DNA of 6,885 nt from Nitrospiraceae bacterium UBA6905 (GCA_002451165.1 DKBH01000068.1:1-6885), one strand, 5' to 3'. Positions 1 through 6,366 are shown, numbered from the stretch's first letter. Numbers and translations are program-made. The notes: generated by a model from the sequence alone, not told the origin.

Positions 1-140
1 CCGGTCACGGAGAGGTTATGCTTTGTGTCAATGATCGAGACTGCCTCGAGATCGAAGGGTTGCATCAGCAGCAGGCTGCAGAGGACGGAAAGGATTACCA
101 ACAAAACCGCGCTCCGTTTTATCGTGGGCTTACCATGCAT
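1..140 (-). CDS. Exported protein, N-terminal fragment; probable multiheme cytochrome c
   Basis: Only the first 46 codons lie in the window; the gene continues past the left edge. The ATG at 140-138 follows the TAA of the upstream NHL gene (144-142) after a single base, and an AGGGTG-like ribosome site lies about six bases upstream, inside that gene, so translation is probably coupled. The product starts with a basic stretch (MHGKPTIKR) and a hydrophobic core (about residues 10-25), with likely cleavage near the Ala at residue 33. The mature start, SIIDTKHNLSVT, resembles the N-terminus of small exported multiheme cytochromes, in which a Lys-His-Asn/Asp-Leu-Ser segment precedes the first CxxCH. 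No heme motif is visible yet, so the cytochrome call rests on that resemblance and on context. The cytochrome at the right edge of the window may be of the same family. The export signal is fairly certain; the family is moderately so. Confidence 0.6.
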   Translation of the reverse strand, partial: MHGKPTIKRSAVLLVILSVLCSLLLMQPFDLEAVSIIDTKHNLSVT

Positions 141-141
141 A

Positions 142-1194
142 TTATTCACCCTGATCCTTGCTCCTGAAGAGCTGAAATACCTGGACCCTTTCATTAAACG
201 TATCGCAGACATAGAGCTTATCATCATCGTCGATAAAGATTCCAGACGGAAGCCAGAACTCGCCGGGTTCCGTCCCGCGCCCGCCGAGGGCCAGCAAGAA
301 TTCTCCGTGACCCGCCTCAAAGAGCTGGACAGTGTCAAAAAGGCTGTCGACCACATACACGGTCTGATCCTTATCCGCGGCCACCCCTTTGGGTATGGCA
401 AAATCACCCGAGCCGTCGCCCTGACTGCCGAAAGCGGAAAGAACATTCCCTTCAGGATCGAATATCTGGACCCTGAAATTCATCGAGTCGGTCACATAAA
501 TCTTACCCGGTGCGGACCAGAAAATATGTGTCGGGAAATTGAACTGACCTTTTTCCGTGCCGCGCCTGCCGAAGGAGAAGAGGTATGTTCCCTTGGTGTC
601 GAAGGCATGTACGGTGTTGGCAATCGTATCAACGGCATAGAGGACGTTTCTGTTGCGGTCGAAGGCCAGGCCGGTAGGCCGCTTCAGGGTAGTGTCTGCC
701 GCCCGGGTTATCGAAAAAAGATAGACGAGCCGTTCGTCAAATACAAAGATTTTTGCAAGGGCAGAATCGGCGACGTATATTCTCCCGTTATTATCTAAGG
801 CAATGCCGACCGGGGAAAGGAAGGTATCCTTGCCTGCAGCGAGAACTTTCTGGTATTGCTGTTCTGCAGGCAGGTATACATGCACGCAGTTGCAGCCGGT
901 ATCGGTAATGGCGAGCCTGCCTTCCGGACCTTTGGCAATGGAACCCGGCCGCCGCAGCTTATGTGCACCCTTGCCATACACCAGGCTCGCGGCTGAAACG
1001 CCTGATTCCCTGAACCCCTGAATATCGCTGAGGAGCACGGCCTTTGCCTCCTTCGGCTGCGGAGGCCACTGCATTCGGGCATCTGTGGGCTGAAGGTCCA
1101 TGACCCACGTCGATGCGCAACCGGAGAGAAGCAGGAAGACCAGCGCAGCTGCCCCGGCTGCAGATTGTTTTCTTGCGCGAGGTGTTATTCCCAT
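142..1194 (-). CDS. NHL-repeat beta-propeller lipoprotein (second of two)
   Basis: This is a 350-residue predicted lipoprotein. A short basic region and hydrophobic core end in the lipobox L-S-G-C, with the lipidated Cys at residue 26. After a Pro-rich linker (WPPQP, 43-47) there are about six NHL-type repeats. They begin near residues 81, 126, 171, 219, 266 and 315, each with the pattern P-x-G-[IVL] followed about ten residues later by [IL]-Y-V-x-D-[ST]. Six repeats make one closed six-bladed propeller. NHL propellers usually bind proteins or ligands, and no catalytic motif is visible. Unusual cysteines sit in blade 1 (C101 and C103, as CNC) and in the last blade (C330); CNCVH is not a heme motif. 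The gene starts 39 bp after the chaperone stop, with only a weak ribosome site, and sits one base before the next gene. It is a paralogue of the protein at 5052-6227. The family call is secure; the role is unknown, possibly scaffold or cap of an outer-membrane cytochrome complex. Confidence 0.9.
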   Translation of the reverse strand: MGITPRARKQSAAGAAALVFLLLSGCASTWVMDLQPTDARMQWPPQPKEAKAVLLSDIQGFRESGVSAASLVYGKGAHKLRRPGSIAKGPEGRLAITDTGCNCVHVYLPAEQQYQKVLAAGKDTFLSPVGIALDNNGRIYVADSALAKIFVFDERLVYLFSITRAADTTLKRPTGLAFDRNRNVLYAVDTIANTVHAFDTKGTYLFSFGRRGTEKGQFNFPTHIFWSAPGKIYVTDSMNFRVQIFDPEGNVLSAFGSQGDGSGDFAIPKGVAADKDQTVYVVDSLFDTVQLFEAGHGEFLLALGGRGTEPGEFWLPSGIFIDDDDKLYVCDTFNERVQVFQLFRSKDQGE

Positions 1195-1233
1195 AACTTT
1201 CTTACCCTGGCCTCTGTTTCCCCGACAGCGTGA

Positions 1234-2307
1234 CTAGTGCCCGCTGTCCTTTGTCTCTACGATCTCGATCACGGCGCCTTTCTTCAACTCAGCCTCCCAT
1301 GCCTTCATCTTCTCCTGCTGCGCATCGGTCCTGAGCTTTTTTTCGAGGGCATCCCTGACATCTTCGAAGGTGACGTTCGTAGCCGGCGTATGTTTCAGCA
1401 CCTTCAGGACGTGGAGGCTGTCTGATGTCGTCACGATGCCGGAGAGCTCTCCCGTTGCAATCTTCTGGGCTGCCGCAAAGAGTTCGGCGTCGCTGCCTTG
1501 GGTGATCTCAACCTCCCTGACGATGAATGTCCCGTCCGGAGAGAGCTTTTGCGGGTCCCGGTCCGGGTCAGCACGAAGCGACCCGAGGACCTCCTCCACC
1601 TTTTTGCGCGAGTCTTCGCTATGGGTATCAAGGAAGAAGAGAACGTCGGCGATCAGGATCTTCTCGGGTGTGCCAAAGGTGTCCTTTTTGCTTTCATACT
1701 CCTTTTTGACATCATCCGCAGTAATGACGACCTTGCCGGAGACCTCTTTTTCGATGATGCGCCCTATGGCGAGGTTCGTCTCGAGGAGCGATCGAAGATC
1801 TTTTTCTGACATGGCCTCTTTTTCGAGAAAGGCCGTAAATCCTTCTTCGCCGCCGAGCCTTGTCTTTACCCGCTGCACTGCGGCATCGACCTCGGCAGGC
1901 GACGGAAGCAGACCCTCTGCCTTTGCCCGCTGATATGCAAGCTCCTGCAGGATCAGCTTGTTCAGCGCCTCCTGTCTCAGCGCGTCCATATTCTGCTGCT
2001 GGGCACTGCCCTGGCGCATCATCCGGGAGCGCATATTGTTCATCATCTCCACCACAGACTCCATGGTGATACTGACGCCGTTCACCCGGGCAACGGCGAT
2101 TTTCTTCGCACTTTCCAGGTTCATCGGCGCAGGGGAATCACTGCCCCGGGGCTGCTCGGTCTGCGTGTCCCCGGCAGCTGAAGGGGATGTCCAAGTCATG
2201 CCCAGCACGAGCAGCAGACTTACCACCGAGACGGTCATGCCTATGATCCTGGTGCGGTACTTCCTGTGTTCTGTTACAACGATGCGACCTTGTCTATTTC
2301 CTTTCAC
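1234..2307 (-). CDS. SurA/PpiC-like periplasmic chaperone with a degenerate rotamase domain
   Basis: This is a 357-residue exported protein. The start is GTG at 2307-2305, chosen because GGAGGA (2318-2313) lies five bases upstream. A basic N-region of about 23 residues is followed by a hydrophobic segment (about 24-38) and a likely signal peptidase site near SPSAA (41-45). Residues about 70-205 look like a SurA N-terminal chaperone domain: AVARVNGVSIT, then an amphipathic helix with ALNKLILQELAYQRA, then VITADDVKKEY. Residues about 215-305 sit where a parvulin (PpiC) domain belongs, but that domain is shortened. The usual His of the H-I-L motif is replaced in IADVLFF (219-225) and no GGDLG motif is visible, although the late His (SLHVLKVL, H299) remains. 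A helical tail covers about 312-345. SurA-type proteins escort outer-membrane proteins through the periplasm. Its place directly after the barrel gene (63-bp gap, no terminator) suggests a dedicated chaperone, probably without strong isomerase activity. The family call is good; loss of catalysis is inferred. Confidence 0.85.
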   Translation of the reverse strand: MKGNRQGRIVVTEHRKYRTRIIGMTVSVVSLLLVLGMTWTSPSAAGDTQTEQPRGSDSPAPMNLESAKKIAVARVNGVSITMESVVEMMNNMRSRMMRQGSAQQQNMDALRQEALNKLILQELAYQRAKAEGLLPSPAEVDAAVQRVKTRLGGEEGFTAFLEKEAMSEKDLRSLLETNLAIGRIIEKEVSGKVVITADDVKKEYESKKDTFGTPEKILIADVLFFLDTHSEDSRKKVEEVLGSLRADPDRDPQKLSPDGTFIVREVEITQGSDAELFAAAQKIATGELSGIVTTSDSLHVLKVLKHTPATNVTFEDVRDALEKKLRTDAQQEKMKAWEAELKKGAVIEIVETKDSGH

Positions 2308-2312
2308 AATAG

Positions 2313-2318
2313 TCCTCC
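2313..2318 (-). promoter_or_regulatory. Shine-Dalgarno site fixing the GTG start of the chaperone
   Basis: On the minus strand the site reads GGAGGA, followed by CTATT and then GTG at 2307. The strong match and five-base spacing favour this GTG over the in-frame ATG at codon 24, which lies inside the signal sequence. Confidence 0.75.
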
Positions 2319-2370
2319 AGACTTCATGCCTATGGGATAAAAACTTCTGTTCCGCGGAGCCATTCCCCGC

Positions 2371-4404
2371 CTAAAAAATCTGTCTCCGCACGGACAGGGA
2401 ATACCGCTGAAACAGTGACTCCTGTTTGCCGGAATCGTAGTCGATATTGGTATATCCTAAGCCAATGCCGGCCCTGAGCTCGAACTGCCTTAATTTCCAT
2501 AGCAGCTCGCCATCGAGGGAATAGCTCTGCCGGGTGTTGAGTCCTGTGGAGCGGTTGTACGTTGCGCCCAGGTTAAGGGTCATGTTCTTCTTCGGATAGC
2601 GTCTCTGAAACCAAAGCGTACCGCCGATAAAATCCTCGGTGAAGCCGCTCTCCTGTCCGAACGTTTCGTCATGCTTGGTTTTCTGATAGATGGCCTTGAG
2701 ATGCAGTCGGGTATAGGCGGACAGATCTTTCCGATACATGGCTTCGGCCTTCATCATGGTATAAGGGTTCACGTTCGACTGTACATCCTGGTACTCCAGC
2801 AGCAGGGAGTAGGGCTGCTTCTGCAGGTAGATCCCCGCGATATAGGTCGTGGTGTCCAGTGGTTCCCCGGAGAATGATCTCGAGGTATTCGTGTCCTGCT
2901 CGGTATGAAAGTATGATACATACGGACTTACGGAATTCTCAAAAAGTTCCAGCTTGAGTGAGGCCCCATAGGTAGTGGTCTTGATCGTGGCTTCGTCCCG
3001 AATCAACTCATAGGTTACCTGAAAGGTATACAGATAAAAGGGGTCGGGGCTCAGCGCAACAGGTGGCAGTGAGATGATCTGGATCCTGACCGTATTGCCT
3101 ATCGGGAAGACAAGATAGTGCAGGTCTCGGACCAAGCCGACAAAGCCGTCGGTAAAGGGCGATTTCACGCGCATGCTGATGGTGTCCGGGTCGACGTCGG
3201 TCTGCTGGAGCGTGAATTCTCCAAAAAGCTGTGCAACGTCTGTCTCGTTGAGGAATGTGGGCGTACCTGTCCTGTCGATGTCAGACTGGCTATAGTTCAG
3301 CCCCGCGGTCAGAAGGCCCCGGGGGATATTCTTGGTGTAGACCGTGCTGAGCGAATGGACTGTTCCGTCTGTGTCGCCGGTCGTGGACTTCACAGAAATA
3401 GAGGTGAAATTGTAGGATGTTACGAGACTCTGGTAGAGGCGGTGGGTCAAGGTCACCCCCGTTGTCTTAGATGTATTGTCCAACGTTGTGCTGATATTCG
3501 AATTCGGCAGCTCTGTATCTGAGGTTTCGTCATAGTAGTTGTAATAGAGATTCACGTTAAGATGCCAGGGAAGGTCAAGGTACAGCCGTTCATTCCAGGT
3601 GCGCCTCCGGTCATCCAGATTTTCCAGGGAACTGTCCTCCTTGAACCTGATCTCGCTCCAGTTCGAAGTCAGGTTGCCCTGGTTATGGAAGAAACGGAGC
3701 TGGTTCTCCAGGCTGTATTCGTCTGTCTTCAGATTCGTGGAAACGTTGCTGTATGTATTGTCCGACTCTTCATGGAAATACCCCCCTGCAAACGTGACCC
3801 AGTCCTTGAAGTAGACCGCATTGGTCCGCCATGAAGATGTATCCTTGCTGTACTGGTCCGAATCAACCGTCGTATAGTTATAGGCGAGCGTATATGCCCA
3901 GGGGCGCCGTTTGTACTTAAAAATGGCCCCCGTATCTGTGCCGACCGTATCGTATCCCAGTACGACCGTTCCCGGCAGATAGCGGTCCCGGCGGAGCGTA
4001 TAGAGCTCCAGGTTATAGTCATGTTCCGGCAGCAGGACAGCCCTGAGCTCATATTCCGGCATGAAGGTGGTATTCCACCCCTGCGATTCAGTATAGGGGT
4101 AATCACTGGTTATATTCTCATGGGCCAGGCCCGCGCTCACCTTTGCGAGAAAGATGAGGAACCGGGGATGATAGACCCATCCCGTTGTCGTGAGAACGAA
4201 ACGCTCGGTAAAGAGCGTATTCGAACGGCTCGTACTGTTGTTCTCCGTTGTGAACCGCTGGTTCTCGTAAGAGCCGTCCAGCAGGACCTCGCCTTCGGTG
4301 CTGTAGATCTTCGGGGCGAACTGACCCATGGCACCCCACGCTATCGCGGGAACTGACAGCATTAAGACAAATGCCGCTGTGATCATTCTTCCAATCCTCT
4401 GCAT
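2371..4404 (-). CDS. Outer-membrane beta-barrel protein, candidate porin of an electron conduit
   Basis: From the ATG at 4404 the product is 677 residues. A Sec signal peptide (MQRIGRMITAAFV, core to about residue 20, cleavage after AIA or WGA) is followed by a mature protein rich in Tyr, Thr, Ser and Asn. Alternating polar/hydrophobic strands recur from about residue 65 to the end, for example LHLKAIYQ, MTLNLGATY, YSLDGELLW and FELRAGIGLGY. The chain ends SLSVRRQIF; a terminal Phe on the last strand is the usual BAM recognition signal. The length suits a large barrel of roughly two dozen strands, the size class of MtrB-type porins. Residues about 400-470 (from VDPDTISMRV to YTFQVTYEL) look less barrel-like and may be a small inserted soluble domain. 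The start is uncertain: the frame stays open to a GTG at 4467, and an ATG at 4386 has an AGAGG nine bases upstream. The 4404 start gives the best signal peptide but has poor ribosome-site spacing. The gene follows a pentaheme lipoprotein gene and precedes a SurA-like gene, which supports, but does not prove, a porin-cytochrome role. I see no specific family motif that would name it. Confidence 0.85.
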   Translation of the reverse strand: MQRIGRMITAAFVLMLSVPAIAWGAMGQFAPKIYSTEGEVLLDGSYENQRFTTENNSTSRSNTLFTERFVLTTTGWVYHPRFLIFLAKVSAGLAHENITSDYPYTESQGWNTTFMPEYELRAVLLPEHDYNLELYTLRRDRYLPGTVVLGYDTVGTDTGAIFKYKRRPWAYTLAYNYTTVDSDQYSKDTSSWRTNAVYFKDWVTFAGGYFHEESDNTYSNVSTNLKTDEYSLENQLRFFHNQGNLTSNWSEIRFKEDSSLENLDDRRRTWNERLYLDLPWHLNVNLYYNYYDETSDTELPNSNISTTLDNTSKTTGVTLTHRLYQSLVTSYNFTSISVKSTTGDTDGTVHSLSTVYTKNIPRGLLTAGLNYSQSDIDRTGTPTFLNETDVAQLFGEFTLQQTDVDPDTISMRVKSPFTDGFVGLVRDLHYLVFPIGNTVRIQIISLPPVALSPDPFYLYTFQVTYELIRDEATIKTTTYGASLKLELFENSVSPYVSYFHTEQDTNTSRSFSGEPLDTTTYIAGIYLQKQPYSLLLEYQDVQSNVNPYTMMKAEAMYRKDLSAYTRLHLKAIYQKTKHDETFGQESGFTEDFIGGTLWFQRRYPKKNMTLNLGATYNRSTGLNTRQSYSLDGELLWKLRQFELRAGIGLGYTNIDYDSGKQESLFQRYSLSVRRQIF

Positions 4405-4431
4405 GGCGTCAGAACAGCACGGTACTGTCAA

Positions 4432-4440
4432 CCCCTCCTT
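4432..4440 (-). promoter_or_regulatory. Strong Shine-Dalgarno-like site with no well-placed start
   Basis: The minus strand reads AAGGAGGGG. It is only about two bases from an in-frame TTG (4431-4429) and 27 bases from the ATG at 4404. The only start at intermediate distance is a GTG at 4420, which is out of frame and stops after three codons. It may be the real ribosome site for the barrel gene with atypical spacing, or it may be incidental. It leaves the barrel's start unsettled. Confidence 0.35.
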
Positions 4441-4486
4441 TGCCTGCGCCGACAGAAAGGTCAGCACAGAAGATTATCCTGCCCCG

Positions 4487-5008
4487 CTATCTCAAAAGAT
4501 ACCGCTCATTTGATCCGTGCGCGTCGTGGCACATGGTGCATTGCATATCCATATCACTGTGCACGGGGTTCCTGGCCACGTCCTCTTTTGCATGGCAGTA
4601 CAGACAGAACTCCTTCGGTTCGGCAACGAGGAGAAAAGCGTAATTGGAGCCATGCGGCTGATGGCATACGGTGCAGCCGCCTGAAGCAAGAGGACCGTGG
4701 ATATATTTTTTCCGAATATCGAGCGTATGGCACTGGAAGCAGAGCTCCTGCTTCGGGACTACAAGGCGGTTGCTCCCCCTGTCATGGCATCCGCCACACT
4801 GTTTGGCAGCATAGGGCCCGTGTTCCCTGTAGATGCTGGCCTGTGCCTTTCTTTCATCTATTTTTCCGACTTCGGCCTTTTTCTCGTCGGGGTTTGGTAC
4901 GCCGTCGAAGAAAAAGCTGAGCATCTTATACTGCGACTGTGTCTTGGGGGCACAGCCACTGAAAAGTGTGGCAAATAGCAGCAATAACGCTATACATCGT
5001 ATGCTCAC
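4487..5008 (-). CDS. Pentaheme c-type cytochrome lipoprotein
   Basis: From the GTG at 5008 the product is 173 residues. It opens with a compact lipoprotein signal, MSIRCIALLLLFATLFSGC, whose lipid-accepting Cys is residue 19. Five CxxCH heme motifs follow: C71-H75 (CGGCH), C90-H94 (CFQCH), C112-H116 (CTVCH), C135-H139 (CLYCH) and C157-H161 (CTMCH). Extra His in HGP settings (H63, H104) and at H119, H150 and H164 could be distal ligands, as in bis-His multiheme cytochromes with paired CxxCH motifs. A segment before the first heme reads LSFFFDGVPNP (30-40), which I recall from cytochromes of similar clusters. The longest frame opens at 5122, but its N-terminus would be 38 residues of basic, Cys-containing sequence overlapping the previous gene; the GTG restores a normal signal and a 43-bp gap. 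No good ribosome site precedes the GTG. The protein is likely periplasm-facing or surface-facing, anchored to a membrane, and an electron carrier for the barrel encoded next. The cytochrome call is near certain; its position is inferred. Confidence 0.93.
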   Translation of the reverse strand: MSIRCIALLLLFATLFSGCAPKTQSQYKMLSFFFDGVPNPDEKKAEVGKIDERKAQASIYREHGPYAAKQCGGCHDRGSNRLVVPKQELCFQCHTLDIRKKYIHGPLASGGCTVCHQPHGSNYAFLLVAEPKEFCLYCHAKEDVARNPVHSDMDMQCTMCHDAHGSNERYLLR

Positions 5009-5051
5009 GTATATAGAGCAGCAACTATTATGCCATTCATGAATTTTCTCG

Positions 5052-6227
5052 CTACTGCTCTGTCTTCTCACCCTCTTCTTTCTTTTCCGGCAGCTGCTTC
5101 CGCATCTTCTCCAGCCGTTCATCCAGCTTTTCCTTCAGTTCTTCATCTGTGGGGTATTTTTTCCCCTTTTCCTTTCCGAACCCGAAGACATTCACCATAT
5201 TGTCGCCGAACTGGCTGGTGACCAGCACGAGATATTCGATCTCGAAATTCGGGTCTGCATACTGCTTGAAATAGCCTACATCTTCATAATTGACCGAGAC
5301 CTTTGCCGGCAGGTAGAGCTCTCCGGGATTCAGTCCGACCTTGCCGAAATGGCCGAACCAGAGCAGCAGCAGGTTCTGCGGGCTGAAGACCTGCACATTG
5401 TCGAATGCCGCGTCCACTACGTACAAGCGGTTCTCCCTGTCGGTGGCTATGCCCTTTGGCCGTGCAAAAGAACCCGGGTTCGTACCCAGTTTGCCGATGG
5501 ATTCCCGGAAGTGGCCGTCACGGTCGTATTTGATGATCGCAAACTTCCCGATATCCGACACATAGAGAATACCGTTCTGGTCAAAGGCGAGATTGGTCGG
5601 CATATAGAGATTTTCCGCTGGTTGGCCGGAGCGGCCGATCCTCTTCAGCTTTTCTCCCGATACCTTGTCCAGGACCTCAACGGAGCCGTTTTTCATATCG
5701 GCAACATAGAGCCTGTCGTCAAGAACAATGGCATCAACGGGCTTCCAGTCCCCGGGTGAGCCGAAGGCCTTTACATACTTGTCGTTTCTGTCAAAGACAA
5801 CGACCTGACCGCGCACCGGGTCAGAGACGTATTTATTGCCCTCCTTGTCCACGGATATATTGAGCGGCTGGACCAGTTTCCCCGGGCCCTTGGCATCTTC
5901 GAGCGGACCGTAGGTGTGTTTTTCGAGGTCAAAGACAAAGACCGTCCGGTTTGTATCGCAGACATAAATCTTCCCGTCATAAAGGACAACACCATAGGGC
6001 TTATCCAGCCTTCGCCGGTTGTCTTCCTCCCCAATGACGAATTTGTCAAAGGCAGAGCGTGCTGTTTCGACATCCTTTGCTCCGGTGAACGCCGTTAGCC
6101 ACTGCAGACGGGGCAGTTCCGGCTGCGGAGGATAGAATAGGCTGAAACTTTCCTTTTTTTGGGGTGCAGCACACCCTGCCAGCAACAAGAATAAGATCGC
6201 CACTACCGTTTTCCCACGACCCATCAT
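5052..6227 (-). CDS. NHL-repeat beta-propeller lipoprotein (first of two), first gene of the operon
   Basis: The product is 391 residues. The start ATG at 6227-6225 is chosen because AAGGAGGT (6243-6236) lies eight bases upstream; the frame extends to 6278, but that start has no such site and overlaps a likely -10 box. The signal MMGRGKTVVAILFLLLAGC has lipobox L-A-G-C with Cys19. A linker (FYPPQPELPRLQWL, 31-44) resembles the WPPQP linker of the paralogue at 142-1194. NHL-type repeats follow from about residue 75 to 310, with strands such as KIYVCDTN (86), NKYVSDPV (131), RLYVADMK (172), ILYVSDIG (220) and RLYVVDAA (267), the pattern of a six-bladed propeller. Residues 311-352 form a family-like closing strand region (VNVFGFG). 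The tail, about 352-391, is highly charged with many Lys and Glu and is probably helical or disordered. No enzyme motif is visible. As promoter-proximal gene of the operon it is likely made in quantity with the cytochrome; a scaffold or sensor role at the outer membrane is only inferred. Confidence 0.9.
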   Translation of the reverse strand: MMGRGKTVVAILFLLLAGCAAPQKKESFSLFYPPQPELPRLQWLTAFTGAKDVETARSAFDKFVIGEEDNRRRLDKPYGVVLYDGKIYVCDTNRTVFVFDLEKHTYGPLEDAKGPGKLVQPLNISVDKEGNKYVSDPVRGQVVVFDRNDKYVKAFGSPGDWKPVDAIVLDDRLYVADMKNGSVEVLDKVSGEKLKRIGRSGQPAENLYMPTNLAFDQNGILYVSDIGKFAIIKYDRDGHFRESIGKLGTNPGSFARPKGIATDRENRLYVVDAAFDNVQVFSPQNLLLLWFGHFGKVGLNPGELYLPAKVSVNYEDVGYFKQYADPNFEIEYLVLVTSQFGDNMVNVFGFGKEKGKKYPTDEELKEKLDERLEKMRKQLPEKKEEGEKTEQ

Positions 6228-6235
6228 CTGCAAAG

Positions 6236-6243
6236 ACCTCCTT
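6236..6243 (-). promoter_or_regulatory. Shine-Dalgarno site fixing the start of the first NHL lipoprotein
   Basis: On the minus strand AAGGAGGT is followed by eight bases and then ATGATG (6227-6222). This is a near-perfect anti-SD match with good spacing. It supports the ATG at 6227 over the upstream ATG at 6278. Confidence 0.85.
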
Positions 6244-6276
6244 ACGCTATACAAGATGCTCAAAAAAGTTTTTCCC

Positions 6277-6282
6277 ATTATA
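6277..6282 (-). promoter_or_regulatory. Candidate -10 box for the operon
   Basis: The minus strand reads TATAAT here, in an AT-rich stretch lying between the upstream terminator and the first gene. Transcription would begin near 6270 and leave a leader of about 40 bases with the ribosome site in place. No convincing -35 hexamer lies 16-18 bases upstream, so activator help or a different sigma factor would be needed. The position fits the only sizeable gap in the operon, but the call rests on one hexamer. Confidence 0.4.
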
Positions 6283-6286
6283 AATC

Positions 6287-6313
6287 AAAATAATAGATTA
6301 TTCGCATTATTTT
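6287..6313. repeat. AT-rich inverted repeat upstream of the candidate -10
   Basis: On the plus strand AAAATAAT (6287-6294) is mirrored by ATTATTTT (6306-6313). A nearer partner, ATTATT (6297-6302), leaves only two bases between arms. The dyad covers the expected -35 region of the candidate promoter, so it could be a regulator binding site. AT-rich sequence makes such dyads easily by chance. Confidence 0.3.
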
Positions 6314-6316
6314 CAC

Positions 6317-6366
6317 GGCTAGCTGGATGGCGATCACGAATGGTGCGCACAGTCGCCCTCTCAGCC
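6317..6366. repeat. Nested GC-rich inverted repeats in the intergenic region
   Basis: GGCT (6317-6320) pairs with AGCC (6363-6366), and inside it GGCGA (6329-6333) pairs with TCGCC (6353-6357). An 8-base palindrome, GTGCGCAC (6343-6350), lies in the loop. There is no coding frame. It lies between the terminator and the candidate promoter, so it would be transcribed only from a promoter further upstream. I do not recognise a known riboswitch here. Confidence 0.25.

Noticed and set aside
25..798. Plus-strand open frame of 257 codons
   Set aside because: It lies opposite the NHL lipoprotein gene, has no signal or domain I recognise, and the minus-strand product has clear repeats and a lipobox.
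880..894. CNCVH in the second propeller as a heme site
   Set aside because: Spacing is C-x-C-x-H, not CxxCH, and it falls within a propeller blade.
1370..1933. Plus-strand open frame of 187 codons
   Set aside because: It is antisense to the SurA-like gene, with a Ser/Arg-rich composition typical of a shadow frame.
2304..2327. Seven-codon leader ORF whose TGA overlaps the chaperone GTG
   Set aside because: It has no convincing ribosome site of its own, and it contains the chaperone's Shine-Dalgarno; it is most likely chance.
6317..6366. GEMM (cyclic di-GMP) riboswitch, which can precede cytochrome genes in Geobacter relatives
   Set aside because: I could not find the conserved GEMM core or tetraloop-receptor pattern, and the likely promoter lies downstream of it.
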